Shown: positions 9,240-18,174 of the stretch, piece by piece | How positions within the stretch are numbered: position 1 is the stretch's first letter | How the letters are laid out: the number at the start of each line of letters is the position of its first letter | Assembly: GCF_004214895.1 (NCBI RefSeq) | Contig: NZ_CP035952.1 | Coordinates: 4,040,501-4,104,500 of the forward strand | Length of the DNA stretch: 64,000 nt | Direction of reading: 5' to 3' | From: Pseudomonas tructae | Lineage (GTDB): Bacteria > Pseudomonadota > Gammaproteobacteria > Pseudomonadales > Pseudomonadaceae | Notes under the pieces: generated by a model | The model's input: only the letters and a program-made list of their open reading frames with translations | The model's database searches: none | Told to the model about the DNA's origin: nothing | Made by a program: the position numbers and the translations under genes

Positions 9240-9834
9240 CCGCCAGATCCACCAACGAGGAAACCCGCAGCTTTTCGATCAGCCGGGTTTTGTAGGTACT
9301 GACGGTCTTGTTGCTGAGCAACATCGCCTCGCCAATTGCCTTGTTGCTCAAGCCGCGCGCAAGCTGCTGCAAAATCAGCACCTCACGGTCGGTCAGCCTG
9401 GCTATGCACTCGGCTTCGGACAGACAGAAGTCGACCTTCCTTACCGAGCTCAAGGCCACTTCCGGAAAGTAACTGTACCCGGACATCACTGCCTGCACCG
9501 CCTTGCCCAACTCACTCAGATCATCGGTCTTGGAGACAAAACCAATCGCCCCGGCGCGCATGCAACGGATGGAAAAGTACTCCGCCAATTGCGATGTCAG
9601 AATCAGGATTTTCACCTGCAGGCCCATGGCCCTGATGCGACGCATCACTTCCAGGCCATCGAGCCCCGGCATGCTGATGTCCAGGATCAGCAAATCTGGC
9701 TTCAGATCCCGAGCCAGGCGCACGGCATCGATGCCGTTGTCGGTCTGCGCCACTTCGAATCGCTCGCCCTGGAGTAACACGCTGACGCTTGAACGAATGA
9801 AGGGGTGGTCATCGACAATTAGCGCTTTGTGCAT
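9211..9834 (-). CDS. LuxR/NarL-type response regulator (BvgA/EvgA-like)
   Basis: This 207-aa protein has a receiver domain ([16 protein letters not shown], phosphoacceptor Asp in [13 protein letters not shown]) and a C-terminal LuxR helix-turn-helix ([20 protein letters not shown], then [16 protein letters not shown]). The chosen ATG has GGAG 6 nt upstream; a longer reading frame starts five codons earlier without support. It overlaps the downstream hybrid kinase gene, its obvious partner, so both are one operon. Targets cannot be told from sequence. The position between cysH and cysB differs from my recollection of P. aeruginosa and suggests insertion of the pair. Confidence 0.92.
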   Translation of the reverse strand: MHKALIVDDHPFIRSSVSVLLQGERFEVAQTDNGIDAVRLARDLKPDLLILDISMPGLDGLEVMRRIRAMGLQVKILILTSQLAEYFSIRCMRAGAIGFVSKTDDLSELGKAVQAVMSGYSYFPEVALSSVRKVDFCLSEAECIARLTDREVLILQQLARGLSNKAIGEAMLLSNKTVSTYKTRLIEKLRVSSLVDLADVAKRNQLI

Positions 9835-10000
9835 AAGGGCTCCAGCCAATGCATACCAGATAGCGGCAATCTAATATCGCCATGCCGTTATTATCGACAG
9901 CGACGCGGACACGACCTACCGGACACGTCTGAAACCAAAAGAGAAATTTCCGATTGTTTTTATTTTTGGACCGCCTTCACACCTTTGCTCCCCCCGAAAA

Positions 10001-10036
10001 CAACAATGCCCGCCAGGCAGCCTGACGGGCATTGTT
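10001..10036 (-). terminator. Rho-independent terminator of cysB
   Basis: An 11-bp perfect stem (aacaatgcccg / cgggcattgtt) with a 13-nt loop lies just beyond the cysB stop. Read on the minus strand it is followed by the T-rich gttttc. Confidence 0.8.
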
Positions 10037-10058
10037 CAGCAAGCGCGTGACGGGGTGA

Positions 10059-11042
<984 letters not shown>

Positions 11043-11082
11043 TCAAATCAGCTGGGCGTCACCGGCAGCAGCGACGATTTAT

Positions 11083-11120
11083 AACTATATTAGTGGTTTG
11101 AAGAATAAATCTAGAACTAT
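11083..11120. promoter_or_regulatory. AT-rich direct repeat upstream of cysB
   Basis: AACTAT occurs at both ends of this stretch, with starts 32 bp apart (about three helical turns), inside a strikingly AT-rich segment in front of cysB. CysB-type regulators bind long AT-rich sites and E. coli CysB represses its own gene, so this is a candidate autoregulatory region. Evidence is limited to composition and spacing. Confidence 0.3.
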
Positions 11121-11156
11121 TTTAGCAGTCTTTTAGGAACACACCTACGCGGCAGG

Positions 11157-11654
11157 TTAGGACTTCCTACGTCCAAGGTGCTGAGCCAACGGCACCATAT
11201 ACACCGGCACCGGCGACAACTGCAGCAGGCGCACGGCGGTGCGCCCAATCGGAATGTCGACGCCAGCGCCCTGGCTGTGGCTACCGAAGATCAGCAGGTC
11301 GACACTCAGGCGCTGGGCCTGTTCGAGAATCACCTGGGCCGGGTCGCCCTGGCGCACGCGCACGGCCTTGATCAGGGCCAGGTCGGCCTCCTCGCCTAAT
11401 TCGTCACGAAAGTTTTCCAGAACCCGCTGTTCGATGTTGGCCATCACCGTCGTCACGCCTTCGCTGTGCAGTTCATCGAGGGTCTGCTCATCCAGGTAGC
11501 TTTGTAGCAGCGATTCGGCAAACTGACCCATGGGCTCGACTGCGTGAATGACGTAGAGCTCTGCGCTGAAAGTCCGCGCCAGCGCCAGCGCGTGTTGCAG
11601 GACAAAAGGAGCGTACACACCGAGGTCAGTGGCATAGAGCATGGAACGGATCAT
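11157..11654 (-). CDS. Universal stress protein (UspA family)
   Basis: This 165-aa protein has the Usp fold signatures: N-terminal SMLYATDLGVYAPFVLQHAL, VIHAVEPM and the C-terminal nucleotide-loop region LLIFGSHSQGAGVDIPIGRT. Usp proteins are small cytoplasmic stress factors that may bind ATP. The start chosen has a strong GAGGAGG 5 nt upstream; the longer frame begins 11 codons earlier without RBS. It is followed by the 5'-nucleotidase gene further from cysB. Confidence 0.88.
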   Translation of the reverse strand: MIRSMLYATDLGVYAPFVLQHALALARTFSAELYVIHAVEPMGQFAESLLQSYLDEQTLDELHSEGVTTVMANIEQRVLENFRDELGEEADLALIKAVRVRQGDPAQVILEQAQRLSVDLLIFGSHSQGAGVDIPIGRTAVRLLQLSPVPVYMVPLAQHLGRRKS

Positions 11655-11746
11655 TCGACCTCCTCGACTGCCACGACGGCAGAGCAAGCTTCAGCTTAGC
11701 AGCGCCAAGATCAGCCGCAGGGCCATCCGGCGTCGAGGTTTGGCCC

Positions 11747-12655
11747 TTAGCCTGGGGTAGGTTCGTTGCTGATGCCGTGGGGCACATGGCCAGTGGCGAC
11801 CACGCTGCGCGCCCGTTCGCAATGGCCGGCCTGGTCATCGAAGAACACATCGGCGGCGAAGGCTTCAAGGAACGCCGACTTGTCCAGGCCGCCGAGAAAC
11901 AGTGACTCATCAAGGCGAATATCCCATTCGCGCAGGGTGCGGATGACCCGCTCATGGGCCGGTGCCGAACGGGCGGTTACCAGCGCCGTGCGGATGGGGC
12001 AGGCACCTTCGGGAAACTCCTTCTGCAGCAGGTTCAATGCCGCCAGGAACGGTTTGAACGGCCCACCACGCAAAGGCTCTCGCGCCGATTGACGCTCACT
12101 GGCCTGGAAGGCTTCGAGACCGCCGAGTTGGTAGACCCGCTCGGACTCGTCAGAAAACAGCACGGCGTCGCCATCGAAGGCAATGCGCAATTCATCGCTG
12201 GCAGCGCGCCGGGCGCCACCGGACAGGATGGTCGCGGCGGCAAAGCCGGCCTCCAGCGCGCTGCGCACATCATCGGCATCGGTGGACAGGAACAGGTGGC
12301 AACCAAACGCTGCCAGATACGGATAAGGACTACGGCCGCCGACGAAGGCGGCGCGGTAGATGCCCAGGCCGTGCTGCTCGATCGAGTTGAATACCCGCAG
12401 GCCGGTGTCGGCACTGTTGCGCGATACCAGCACCACCTCGACCCGTGACTGGCCGAGGCTGGCGTTCAGGCCCAGGAGTTTCTGCACCAGAGGGAAGGCA
12501 TCGCCGGGTTCGAGCACTTCGTCTTCGTGCTCGATCTGGTATTGGCGGTAGGCTTCAACGCCCTCGGCCAGGTACAGGCGGTGACTCTCGCTGAGATCGA
12601 ACAGCGCTCGGGAGGAGATGGCGACGACCAGTTTGTCGCCAAGGTTTTTGCTCAT
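11747..12655 (-). CDS. 5'-nucleotidase (PF06189 family)
   Basis: The 302-aa protein matches the bacterial cytosolic 5'-nucleotidase family related to mammalian cN-I. Recognisable parts are the N-terminal LVVAISSRALFDLSESH, the DDFGCH-like LAAFGCHLFLSTDADDVRSA region, DGDAVLFSDESERV and the C-terminal FFDDQAGHCERA. These enzymes dephosphorylate nucleoside monophosphates in nucleotide salvage. The gene lies between the stress protein and a REP pair that separates it from panE. Confidence 0.85.
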   Translation of the reverse strand: MSKNLGDKLVVAISSRALFDLSESHRLYLAEGVEAYRQYQIEHEDEVLEPGDAFPLVQKLLGLNASLGQSRVEVVLVSRNSADTGLRVFNSIEQHGLGIYRAAFVGGRSPYPYLAAFGCHLFLSTDADDVRSALEAGFAAATILSGGARRAASDELRIAFDGDAVLFSDESERVYQLGGLEAFQASERQSAREPLRGGPFKPFLAALNLLQKEFPEGACPIRTALVTARSAPAHERVIRTLREWDIRLDESLFLGGLDKSAFLEAFAADVFFDDQAGHCERARSVVATGHVPHGISNEPTPG

Positions 12656-12675
12656 ACGCTGTTCTCCTTGAGGCC

Positions 12676-12740
12676 CTATCGCGGGTCAAGCCCGCTCCTA
12701 CAATGGGGTTGTGGTGGGAGCGGGCTTGCCCCGCGATGCA
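12676..12740. repeat. Inverted pair of REP elements
   Basis: Two REP cores face each other: atcgcgggtcaagcccgctcc on the left and gagcgggcttgccccgcgat on the right. They lie between the 5'-nucleotidase start and the panE stop, and the right copy is read as the C-terminus of PanE. Confidence 0.88.
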
Positions 12741-13681
12741 ACTTGCCGATCAATAAAGGCCAGCGCCTGATACAACGCCTGAATCTTCGGCAACTCACAC
12801 CCCGCAGCCTGCGCCCGGGCCAATGGCTCGGCATAGATCGCCGCCAACTCCAGCGGCCGTTGCTGGGTAAAATCGTGGTACATGCTCGGCCAGTAGTCGG
12901 GCATTTTTTGCGTCACCGCAAACAGGTGCTCGGCATAGCCTTGCGGCAGTTCATGGCCACAGGCGCGTGCACCCTGCACCACTTCGGCCATCAACGCCTG
13001 GATCAGTGCGCGGCTGTCAGTGTCGGCCATCAGGGGCGTGGTGCTGGCCCTGAGCAACACTGACAGGCCATTGTAGGGCACATTCCACACCAGCTTCTGC
13101 CAACGCGCCTGGGCCAGGTCGGTCATTGCCTGGGAGTCGATGCCAGCCGCATGGAACAGCGCCGCCCCGGCCTCGACAATTGCCTGACGCTGCGCCTGAT
13201 CCACCGCAGGACCACTGTGATAACCGAGATTGACCGCGCCCAGCGATTGATGACGAATCACCCCCGGCGCTTCGCGGTTGACACAAATGAAGCATAAGCC
13301 ACCCAACAGGTGCAGGTGATCAGGCAGCAAAGGGCGCAATTGCTCCTCGACACCCAGGCCATTTTGCAGCAACACCACCTTGGCCTGCGGCGCCGCCACC
13401 GTGGCGATCAACGGCGCAAGCTCAGCGTTGCTGGTGGTCTTGGCGCCGACCAGCAACCAATCGCAGGCGGGCATGTCGGCGGCATCGGCGTAGGCCGCGA
13501 TATTCATCTGCATGCTGCCGTGCACGGCACTGTCGACCTGCAGGCCATTGCGCTGAACCGCTTCGAATTCGCTGCGTAAGAGCAAGTGCACCTCGAACCC
13601 GGCACGGGCCAGCATCAGGCCATAAAAGCCACCAATGGCCCCGGTTCCGATCACGCCGATACGCGGGTTGCTCGTGTTCAT
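12698..13681 (-). CDS. panE: 2-dehydropantoate 2-reductase (PanE/ApbA family)
   Basis: The 327-aa protein starts with the NADP-binding Rossmann motif IGVIGTGAIGGFYGLMLARAG, and has ALVGAKTTSN-like LLVGAKTTSNAEL and QNGLGVEEQL segments, followed by the C-terminal helical domain with the conserved lysine region ARWQKLVWNVPYNGLS. It reduces ketopantoate to pantoate for coenzyme A synthesis, although paralogues with other keto-acid substrates exist and this may be one. The last 14 residues (VASRGKPAPTTTPL) are encoded by the REP pair, with the stop codon inside the second REP. Confidence 0.85.
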   Translation of the reverse strand: MNTSNPRIGVIGTGAIGGFYGLMLARAGFEVHLLLRSEFEAVQRNGLQVDSAVHGSMQMNIAAYADAADMPACDWLLVGAKTTSNAELAPLIATVAAPQAKVVLLQNGLGVEEQLRPLLPDHLHLLGGLCFICVNREAPGVIRHQSLGAVNLGYHSGPAVDQAQRQAIVEAGAALFHAAGIDSQAMTDLAQARWQKLVWNVPYNGLSVLLRASTTPLMADTDSRALIQALMAEVVQGARACGHELPQGYAEHLFAVTQKMPDYWPSMYHDFTQQRPLELAAIYAEPLARAQAAGCELPKIQALYQALAFIDRQVASRGKPAPTTTPL

Positions 13682-13797
13682 CCTGCTCTCCTCAACCGTT
13701 CATTTCTTGTTCAATTTTTTTACACGCAAATCAACCGCTTTACGATCCTTCACTATACTCATGCGAACAAGGTCAAAAAATCGACACGGAGTCGAGC

Positions 13798-14250
13798 ATG
13801 CGTGGCTTCCTGCCCCACCCGGACGATGTTCCGGTTGAACTGGCCCTGCGCCAGTCGCCCAAGCTGTTTCGCCAACGGTTGCACACTATCAGCCTGGGCG
13901 GAATCGCCTGCAACCACCCTCGGGCCTACCGCCGAGGCATGGCAGTCGAAATGCTCATCCCCTCCCTTGGCGCCGAGGCCCGTTACCCCGGATACATCGC
14001 CTGGTGCCAGAAACAGCAGGAGGGCTATCGGGTGGGCATCGCCTTCGTCGACGAACAGGCGCTGTTCGGCGCGCGCATGGGTGAACAGGTGTGCCAGATC
14101 CAGCACTTCTGCCAGATGCAAACCCAGACCGAACACGCTGATACCGATCTCGAAGCCCTCGCCCAGCAATGGGTCAGCCTGCACGCGGGCGAGTTCTCCG
14201 AGGCAAGCCTTGAGGCAAGCCATACCCGCGAAATCCTCCTTCAGGGCTAA
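13798..14250 (+). CDS. PilZ-domain protein
   Basis: The 150-aa protein has a PilZ-like arrangement with an arginine-containing stretch (SPKLFRQRLHTISLGGIACN) resembling RxxxR...(D/N)xSxxG, followed by beta-rich GYIAWCQKQQEGYRVGIAFVD. PilZ domains bind c-di-GMP; here the D/N of the second motif is replaced (ISLGG), so binding is not certain. Gene neighbours give no clear pathway. It is divergent from panE. Confidence 0.75.
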   Translation: MRGFLPHPDDVPVELALRQSPKLFRQRLHTISLGGIACNHPRAYRRGMAVEMLIPSLGAEARYPGYIAWCQKQQEGYRVGIAFVDEQALFGARMGEQVCQIQHFCQMQTQTEHADTDLEALAQQWVSLHAGEFSEASLEASHTREILLQG

Positions 14251-14414
14251 AAACCCCGTGCCTGTGGGCTTTTCCTTGCAGGAAAGCGACCCCTGCCCAT
14301 TGTCGAGCCACGGTGTAACGCGCTAAGGTTCGGCTCCCCGCTGCGTACAATTTTCGCTGCTCCGCCGCACGGGGATCGCTGGCGGCCGGCACCCGTGACC
14401 TGACGAGTAACACG

Positions 14415-15491
14415 ATGGCTGATTTACCGATCGATGACCTAAACGTTGCCTCCAACGAGACCTTGATCACCCCCGATCAGCTCAAGAAGGAAATCCCCCT
14501 CAGCGCTACCGCCCTGCAGACCGTGACTGCCGGCCGTGAAGTGGTGCGTAATATCCTCGACGGCAAGGACCACCGCCTGTTCGTGGTGATCGGCCCCTGC
14601 TCGATCCACGACATCAAGGCTGCCCACGAATACGCCGAGCGCCTGAAGGTGCTGGCGGCAGAAGTGTCCGACACTCTGTACCTGGTCATGCGCGTGTACT
14701 TCGAAAAACCGCGGACCACGGTGGGCTGGAAAGGCCTGATCAACGACCCTTACCTGGACGACTCGTTCAAGATTCAGGACGGCCTGCACATCGGTCGCCA
14801 GCTGCTGCTGGACCTGGCGGAAATGGGCCTGCCCACCGCCACCGAAGCCCTCGACCCGATCTCCCCGCAGTACCTGCAGGACCTGATCAGCTGGTCGGCC
14901 ATCGGCGCGCGCACCACCGAATCCCAGACCCACCGCGAAATGGCCTCGGGCCTGTCCTCGGCAGTCGGCTTCAAGAACGGCACCGACGGCGGCCTGACCG
15001 TTGCCATCAACGCCCTGCAGTCGGTTTCAAGCCCGCACCGTTTCCTGGGTATCAACCAGGAAGGCGGCGTGTCCATCGTCACCACCAAGGGCAACGCCTA
15101 CGGTCACGTGGTGCTGCGCGGCGGCAACGGCAAGCCCAACTATGACTCGGTCAGCGTCGCCCTGTGCGAACAGGCCCTGGCCAAGGCCAAGATCAAGCCG
15201 AACATCATGGTCGACTGCAGCCACGCCAACTCCAACAAGGACCCGGCCCTGCAGCCGCTGGTGATGGAGAACGTCGCCAACCAGATCCTCGAAGGCAACC
15301 AGTCGATCATCGGCCTGATGGTCGAGAGCCACCTGAACTGGGGCTGCCAGTCGATTCCCAAAGACCTCAACGACCTGCAGTACGGTGTCTCCATCACCGA
15401 CGCCTGCATCGACTGGGAGTCCACCCAGAAGACCCTGCGCAGCATGCACGCCAAGCTCAAGGATGTCCTGCCCAAGCGCCAGCGCGACTGA
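14415..15491 (+). CDS. aroF: 3-deoxy-7-phosphoheptulonate (DAHP) synthase, class I
   Basis: This enzyme condenses phosphoenolpyruvate and erythrose 4-phosphate in the first step of the shikimate pathway. The 358-aa sequence has family motifs VVIGPCSIHDIKAAHEYAERL, VMRVYFEKPRTTVGWKGLIN, ARTTESQTHREMASGLS, GFKNGTDGG and VDCSHANSNKDP. Which aromatic amino acid inhibits it cannot be told securely; aroF is the name I recall for the equivalent P. putida gene. A perfect hairpin terminator follows. Confidence 0.93.
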   Translation: MADLPIDDLNVASNETLITPDQLKKEIPLSATALQTVTAGREVVRNILDGKDHRLFVVIGPCSIHDIKAAHEYAERLKVLAAEVSDTLYLVMRVYFEKPRTTVGWKGLINDPYLDDSFKIQDGLHIGRQLLLDLAEMGLPTATEALDPISPQYLQDLISWSAIGARTTESQTHREMASGLSSAVGFKNGTDGGLTVAINALQSVSSPHRFLGINQEGGVSIVTTKGNAYGHVVLRGGNGKPNYDSVSVALCEQALAKAKIKPNIMVDCSHANSNKDPALQPLVMENVANQILEGNQSIIGLMVESHLNWGCQSIPKDLNDLQYGVSITDACIDWESTQKTLRSMHAKLKDVLPKRQRD

Positions 15492-15502
15492 CAGGCAGAT
15501 GC

Positions 15503-15532
15503 AAAAACGCCGGGCAATTGCCCGGCGTTTTT
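15503..15532. terminator. Bidirectional Rho-independent terminator
   Basis: A 30-bp perfect palindrome (aaaaacgccgggcaa / ttgcccggcgttttt) lies between the convergent DAHP synthase and acetyltransferase genes. A- and T-tracts at the two ends allow termination in both directions. Confidence 0.95.
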
Positions 15533-15565
15533 GTTGGTGTGCTCAATGGCTGACCGTCGCGACCC

Positions 15566-15847
15566 TCAGGCCTTGGTGGAGTGCTTTTGCTGACGCTCCA
15601 TATAACGCTCGACATAGGAGCATGACGGAATCACGGTGTAGCCCATGTCCTCGGCATACTTGAGCGCCTGCTCGGTCAGTGCCGCTGCGATGCCCCGGCC
15701 GCGCAATGCGTTCGGCACGAAGGTGCGGTAGATATCCAGGGTCTGCTTGCCCAGATCCATGTAGGTCAGGTAAGCACGATGACCGTCCACATTGGTCTCG
15801 AATTGATGACCAGCCTGGTCATGGTGGATGGACAACGCCTCGCTCAT
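15566..15847 (-). CDS. Small GNAT-type N-acetyltransferase
   Basis: The 93-aa protein resembles the short Gcn5-like group (PF14542): HQFETNVDGHRAYLTYMDLG, then TFVPNALRGRGIAAALTEQAL with the R/Q-x-x-G-x-G/A acetyl-CoA loop, and VIPSCSYVERYMERQ. Such proteins are compact predicted acetyltransferases of unknown substrate. ATG was chosen because GAGGAG lies 5 nt upstream; a GTG one codon earlier is too close. Confidence 0.85.
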   Translation of the reverse strand: MSEALSIHHDQAGHQFETNVDGHRAYLTYMDLGKQTLDIYRTFVPNALRGRGIAAALTEQALKYAEDMGYTVIPSCSYVERYMERQQKHSTKA

Positions 15848-16356
15848 CACTACTCCTCGCGGGTCTTGTGCTATGACCCCTACCTTACCGATGTTTGTCC
15901 GGCGAAGGAACCTCTACGCCACCCCGTGCCCCATTGGACAACGAGAAGAGCATGGCTGTTCTCTGGCAAATGAGCACGTACAAATAGTAGGCGCCACACG
16001 CCCAGATGCTCAAGGCGGCTGGTCGCAAATTTCACCCACTTGAAGCGGGCGCACACAGCGGCGAGCAGTGCCCTGAACAGTTGCCGGATGTTGTAGTGCT
16101 ATGACGATTGATGACACTTTAAGTCACTTTTAGTTCAACAAAATACACACTTGCTACACTTGTTAGCACCCGCGCAAGCGGCGCCTTCACAGTTTTTCTA
16201 CATCAGGCTGTGTTGGACCCGGGACCGGCGCATTTTTTTGCAGTTCTTGCGCTCTGTCAGTTTACTTACTACAAGTAATGGGTACTATGTACGCCGGCCA
16301 GTTTCTCTTTCTTGAGAGATGGCTATTTAATAGAAAGTCCTTGAAGGGGAACACCA
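15848..16356. other. Gene-free region upstream of oprI
   Basis: About 510 bp without a plausible gene separate the acetyltransferase and oprI. The right half is AT-richer and contains the oprI promoter candidate and 5' leader. I see no tRNA, repeat or REP core in it. Confidence 0.5.
16261..16288 (+). promoter_or_regulatory. oprI: Candidate sigma-70 promoter of oprI
   Basis: TTTACT and TACTAT are separated by 16 bp, each matching four of six consensus bases, and would give a leader of about 60 nt before oprI. The spacer includes an inverted repeat TTACTT-n5-AAGTAA. This is a by-eye prediction. Confidence 0.4.
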
Positions 16357-16608
16357 ATGAACAACGTTCTGAAATTTTCTGCTCTGGCTCTGGCCGCAGT
16401 CCTGGCTACCGGTTGCAGCAGCGTATCGAAAGAAACCGAAGCTCGTCTGACCGCTACCGAAGACGCAGCTGCTCGTGCACAAGCTCGTGCCGATGAAGCC
16501 TATCGCAAAGCTGACGACGCTCTGGCTGCTGCTCAAAAAGCACAACAGACCGCTGACGAAGCTAACGAGCGCGCTCTGCGTATGCTGGACAAAGCCAGCC
16601 GCAAGTAA
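16357..16608 (+). CDS. oprI: Major outer-membrane lipoprotein OprI (Lpp family)
   Basis: The 83-aa precursor has a lipoprotein signal peptide with lipobox LATGC; the mature protein starts at C20. The rest is a highly alpha-helical, alanine- and charge-rich trimeric coiled coil ([20 protein letters not shown] ...) ending with the lysine-terminated [11 protein letters not shown], where the terminal lysine can be linked to peptidoglycan. It is one of the most abundant cell envelope proteins, tethering outer membrane and wall. RBS is AAGGGG. A strong terminator follows and the neighbouring gene encodes an L,D-transpeptidase, the enzyme class that makes such links. Confidence 0.97.
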   Translation: MNNVLKFSALALAAVLATGCSSVSKETEARLTATEDAAARAQARADEAYRKADDALAAAQKAQQTADEANERALRMLDKASRK

Positions 16609-16631
16609 TAGTCCTTCGGGATTGTTATTGG

Positions 16632-16661
16632 AAGCCGACCCACTTGTGGGTCGGCTTTTTT
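16632..16661 (+). terminator. Terminator of oprI
   Basis: The stem aagccgaccca / tgggtcggctt is followed by a run of T's, a typical Rho-independent terminator just after oprI. Confidence 0.92.
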
Positions 16662-16694
16662 GTTGCCGCCAGAAAAGTGCAACAGCAGAAACGA

Positions 16695-16720
16695 CGAGGC
16701 CTGCACGATGGCAGGCCTCG
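16695..16720 (-). terminator. Hairpin after the L,D-transpeptidase gene
   Basis: The 10-bp stem cgaggcctgc / gcaggcctcg with loop acgatg lies 18 bp past the transpeptidase stop. On the minus strand the following bases are only moderately T-rich, so termination strength is uncertain. Confidence 0.6.
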
Positions 16721-16737
16721 GGTATAGCAACTGCGCC

Positions 16738-17715
16738 TTACTGCATGTCGTAAGGCACGCTGGACACCATCGGTGCCGGGCCGCCATTGCCATTGGGCAC
16801 GGCGATCTCCACCGGCATGCCGTCTTCGGCGGCGACCACGTCGCGGACCATATCCCAGTTCATGCGCAGGTTGTTGGCCAGGTCTTCACGCTTGAGCAGG
16901 GCATTGATGACCGCTGTGTGCTTGTCGACCACCGATGGGTCACCCTTGTCGTCCAGCGGTGTGTGCGCTTCGAGGTAGACCTTGCCGGCGCTCAGACCAA
17001 ACTTGTACGGCTCGTTGATGATGCGGACCGGGACGCCGACCGGTGCCATCTTGGCCAGTTCCAGCACATTGTTGTTGAACATGCGGAAGCAACCATGGCT
17101 GGTACGCATGCCGATGCCGAACTTCTTGTTCGAACCGTGGATCAGGTAACCCGGAACGCCCAGGGTGAACTTGAATGGACCCAGCGGGTTGTCCGGCCCT
17201 GCCGGGACTACGGTCGGCAGAATGTCACCGTCGGCGGCGTGTTCCTTGCGGATCGAGGCCGGTGGCGTCCAGGTCGGGTTCGGCGTCTTGGCCGTGACCT
17301 TGGTATTGGCGATCGGCGAGCCCCAGCCTTCGCGACCGATACCCAGCGGGTAGGTGTGCACCACGTTCTGCCCTTTCGGGTAGTAGTACATGCGGTACTC
17401 GGCCAGGTTGATGACGATGCCTTCGCGCGGGCCCGGCGGCAGGATGAAGCGGGTCGGCAGGATGATCTCGGTGCCGGCACCCGGCAGCCACGGGTCGACG
17501 CCCGGGTTGGCGGCGATCATTTCCAGGTAGCCAAGGTCGTTGGCGGTGCCGATATCGGCAAAGGTGTCTTCGTACTTGGCCTTGATCACCTGGACCTGGC
17601 CAATGACGTCTTCACCGGGAGGCGGCAGGGGGAACTCCAGCGCAGCAGCAGGGCCTGCCGCCAGCAGGGCGGCCAGGGACAGGCAACGGGTGACGGCGGG
17701 AAAGCGCGGCAACAT
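16738..17715 (-). CDS. L,D-transpeptidase (YkuD / ErfK family)
   Basis: The 325-aa secreted protein has a signal peptide (about residues 1-25, AGPAAA) and a YkuD catalytic domain. The catalytic signature HGSNKKFGIGM, then RTSHGCFRM, contains the active-site cysteine (SHGC). These enzymes cross-link peptidoglycan through 3-3 bonds or attach Lpp-type lipoproteins to meso-diaminopimelate. Its position immediately beside oprI, on the opposite strand, makes OprI anchoring a good hypothesis. A LysM-like segment of the ErfK group may lie before the catalytic domain (PWLPGAGTEIILPTRFILPP). Confidence 0.92.
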   Translation of the reverse strand: MLPRFPAVTRCLSLAALLAAGPAAALEFPLPPPGEDVIGQVQVIKAKYEDTFADIGTANDLGYLEMIAANPGVDPWLPGAGTEIILPTRFILPPGPREGIVINLAEYRMYYYPKGQNVVHTYPLGIGREGWGSPIANTKVTAKTPNPTWTPPASIRKEHAADGDILPTVVPAGPDNPLGPFKFTLGVPGYLIHGSNKKFGIGMRTSHGCFRMFNNNVLELAKMAPVGVPVRIINEPYKFGLSAGKVYLEAHTPLDDKGDPSVVDKHTAVINALLKREDLANNLRMNWDMVRDVVAAEDGMPVEIAVPNGNGGPAPMVSSVPYDMQ

Positions 17716-17836
17716 CCGGGAAATCCTTCGCTAATTCAATTGAGTCAAGCAGTCGATTGTACACCGCCCCCCGCGTAATCGGGAGATGTCCCGGGCGCAG
17801 TTGGCCGTACAAGGGATGAAAGGTTATATCAACAGG

Positions 17837-18118
17837 TTACAGCTGGGGCCATACCGGCCGCGTGCCACGGCGCTGGGCATCGAGAATCGCCCGGCACAGC
17901 GAACACAGGCGACGGTCGCGGTAGAGGCTGCGTTCGGCCTGGGACCAGCGCGGCTGTGCCGGCAACAGGGTGCCACACAGGGTACGGTCGGCCGAGCCAC
18001 CGAGTTCGAGCTGACGGGCGACCAGGTGGACACGAATCTCCTGGCAGGCGAACAGGTCAAGCTGTTCGTCAGGCTCGATCAATTGATAGGCATACAGGGA
18101 CCAGGCGGGACGCGGCAT
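17837..18118 (-). CDS. Conserved hypothetical protein (93 aa)
   Basis: This small protein, MPRPAWSLYAYQLIEPDEQ..., has four cysteines, including a CxxC in RRLCSLCRAIL that could bind metal. I do not recognise a family function. The start was chosen at the ATG with GGAG 5 nt upstream; an upstream ATG adds MEPP. P. aeruginosa carries a small gene at the same place between the transpeptidase and tesA (from memory of gene order), supporting that it is real. Confidence 0.65.
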   Translation of the reverse strand: MPRPAWSLYAYQLIEPDEQLDLFACQEIRVHLVARQLELGGSADRTLCGTLLPAQPRWSQAERSLYRDRRLCSLCRAILDAQRRGTRPVWPQL

Positions 18119-18174
18119 CGGGGGCTCCAAATCGGGGGCGCCACATTAGCCCAAAGCCGGTCACTATAAAAGCG

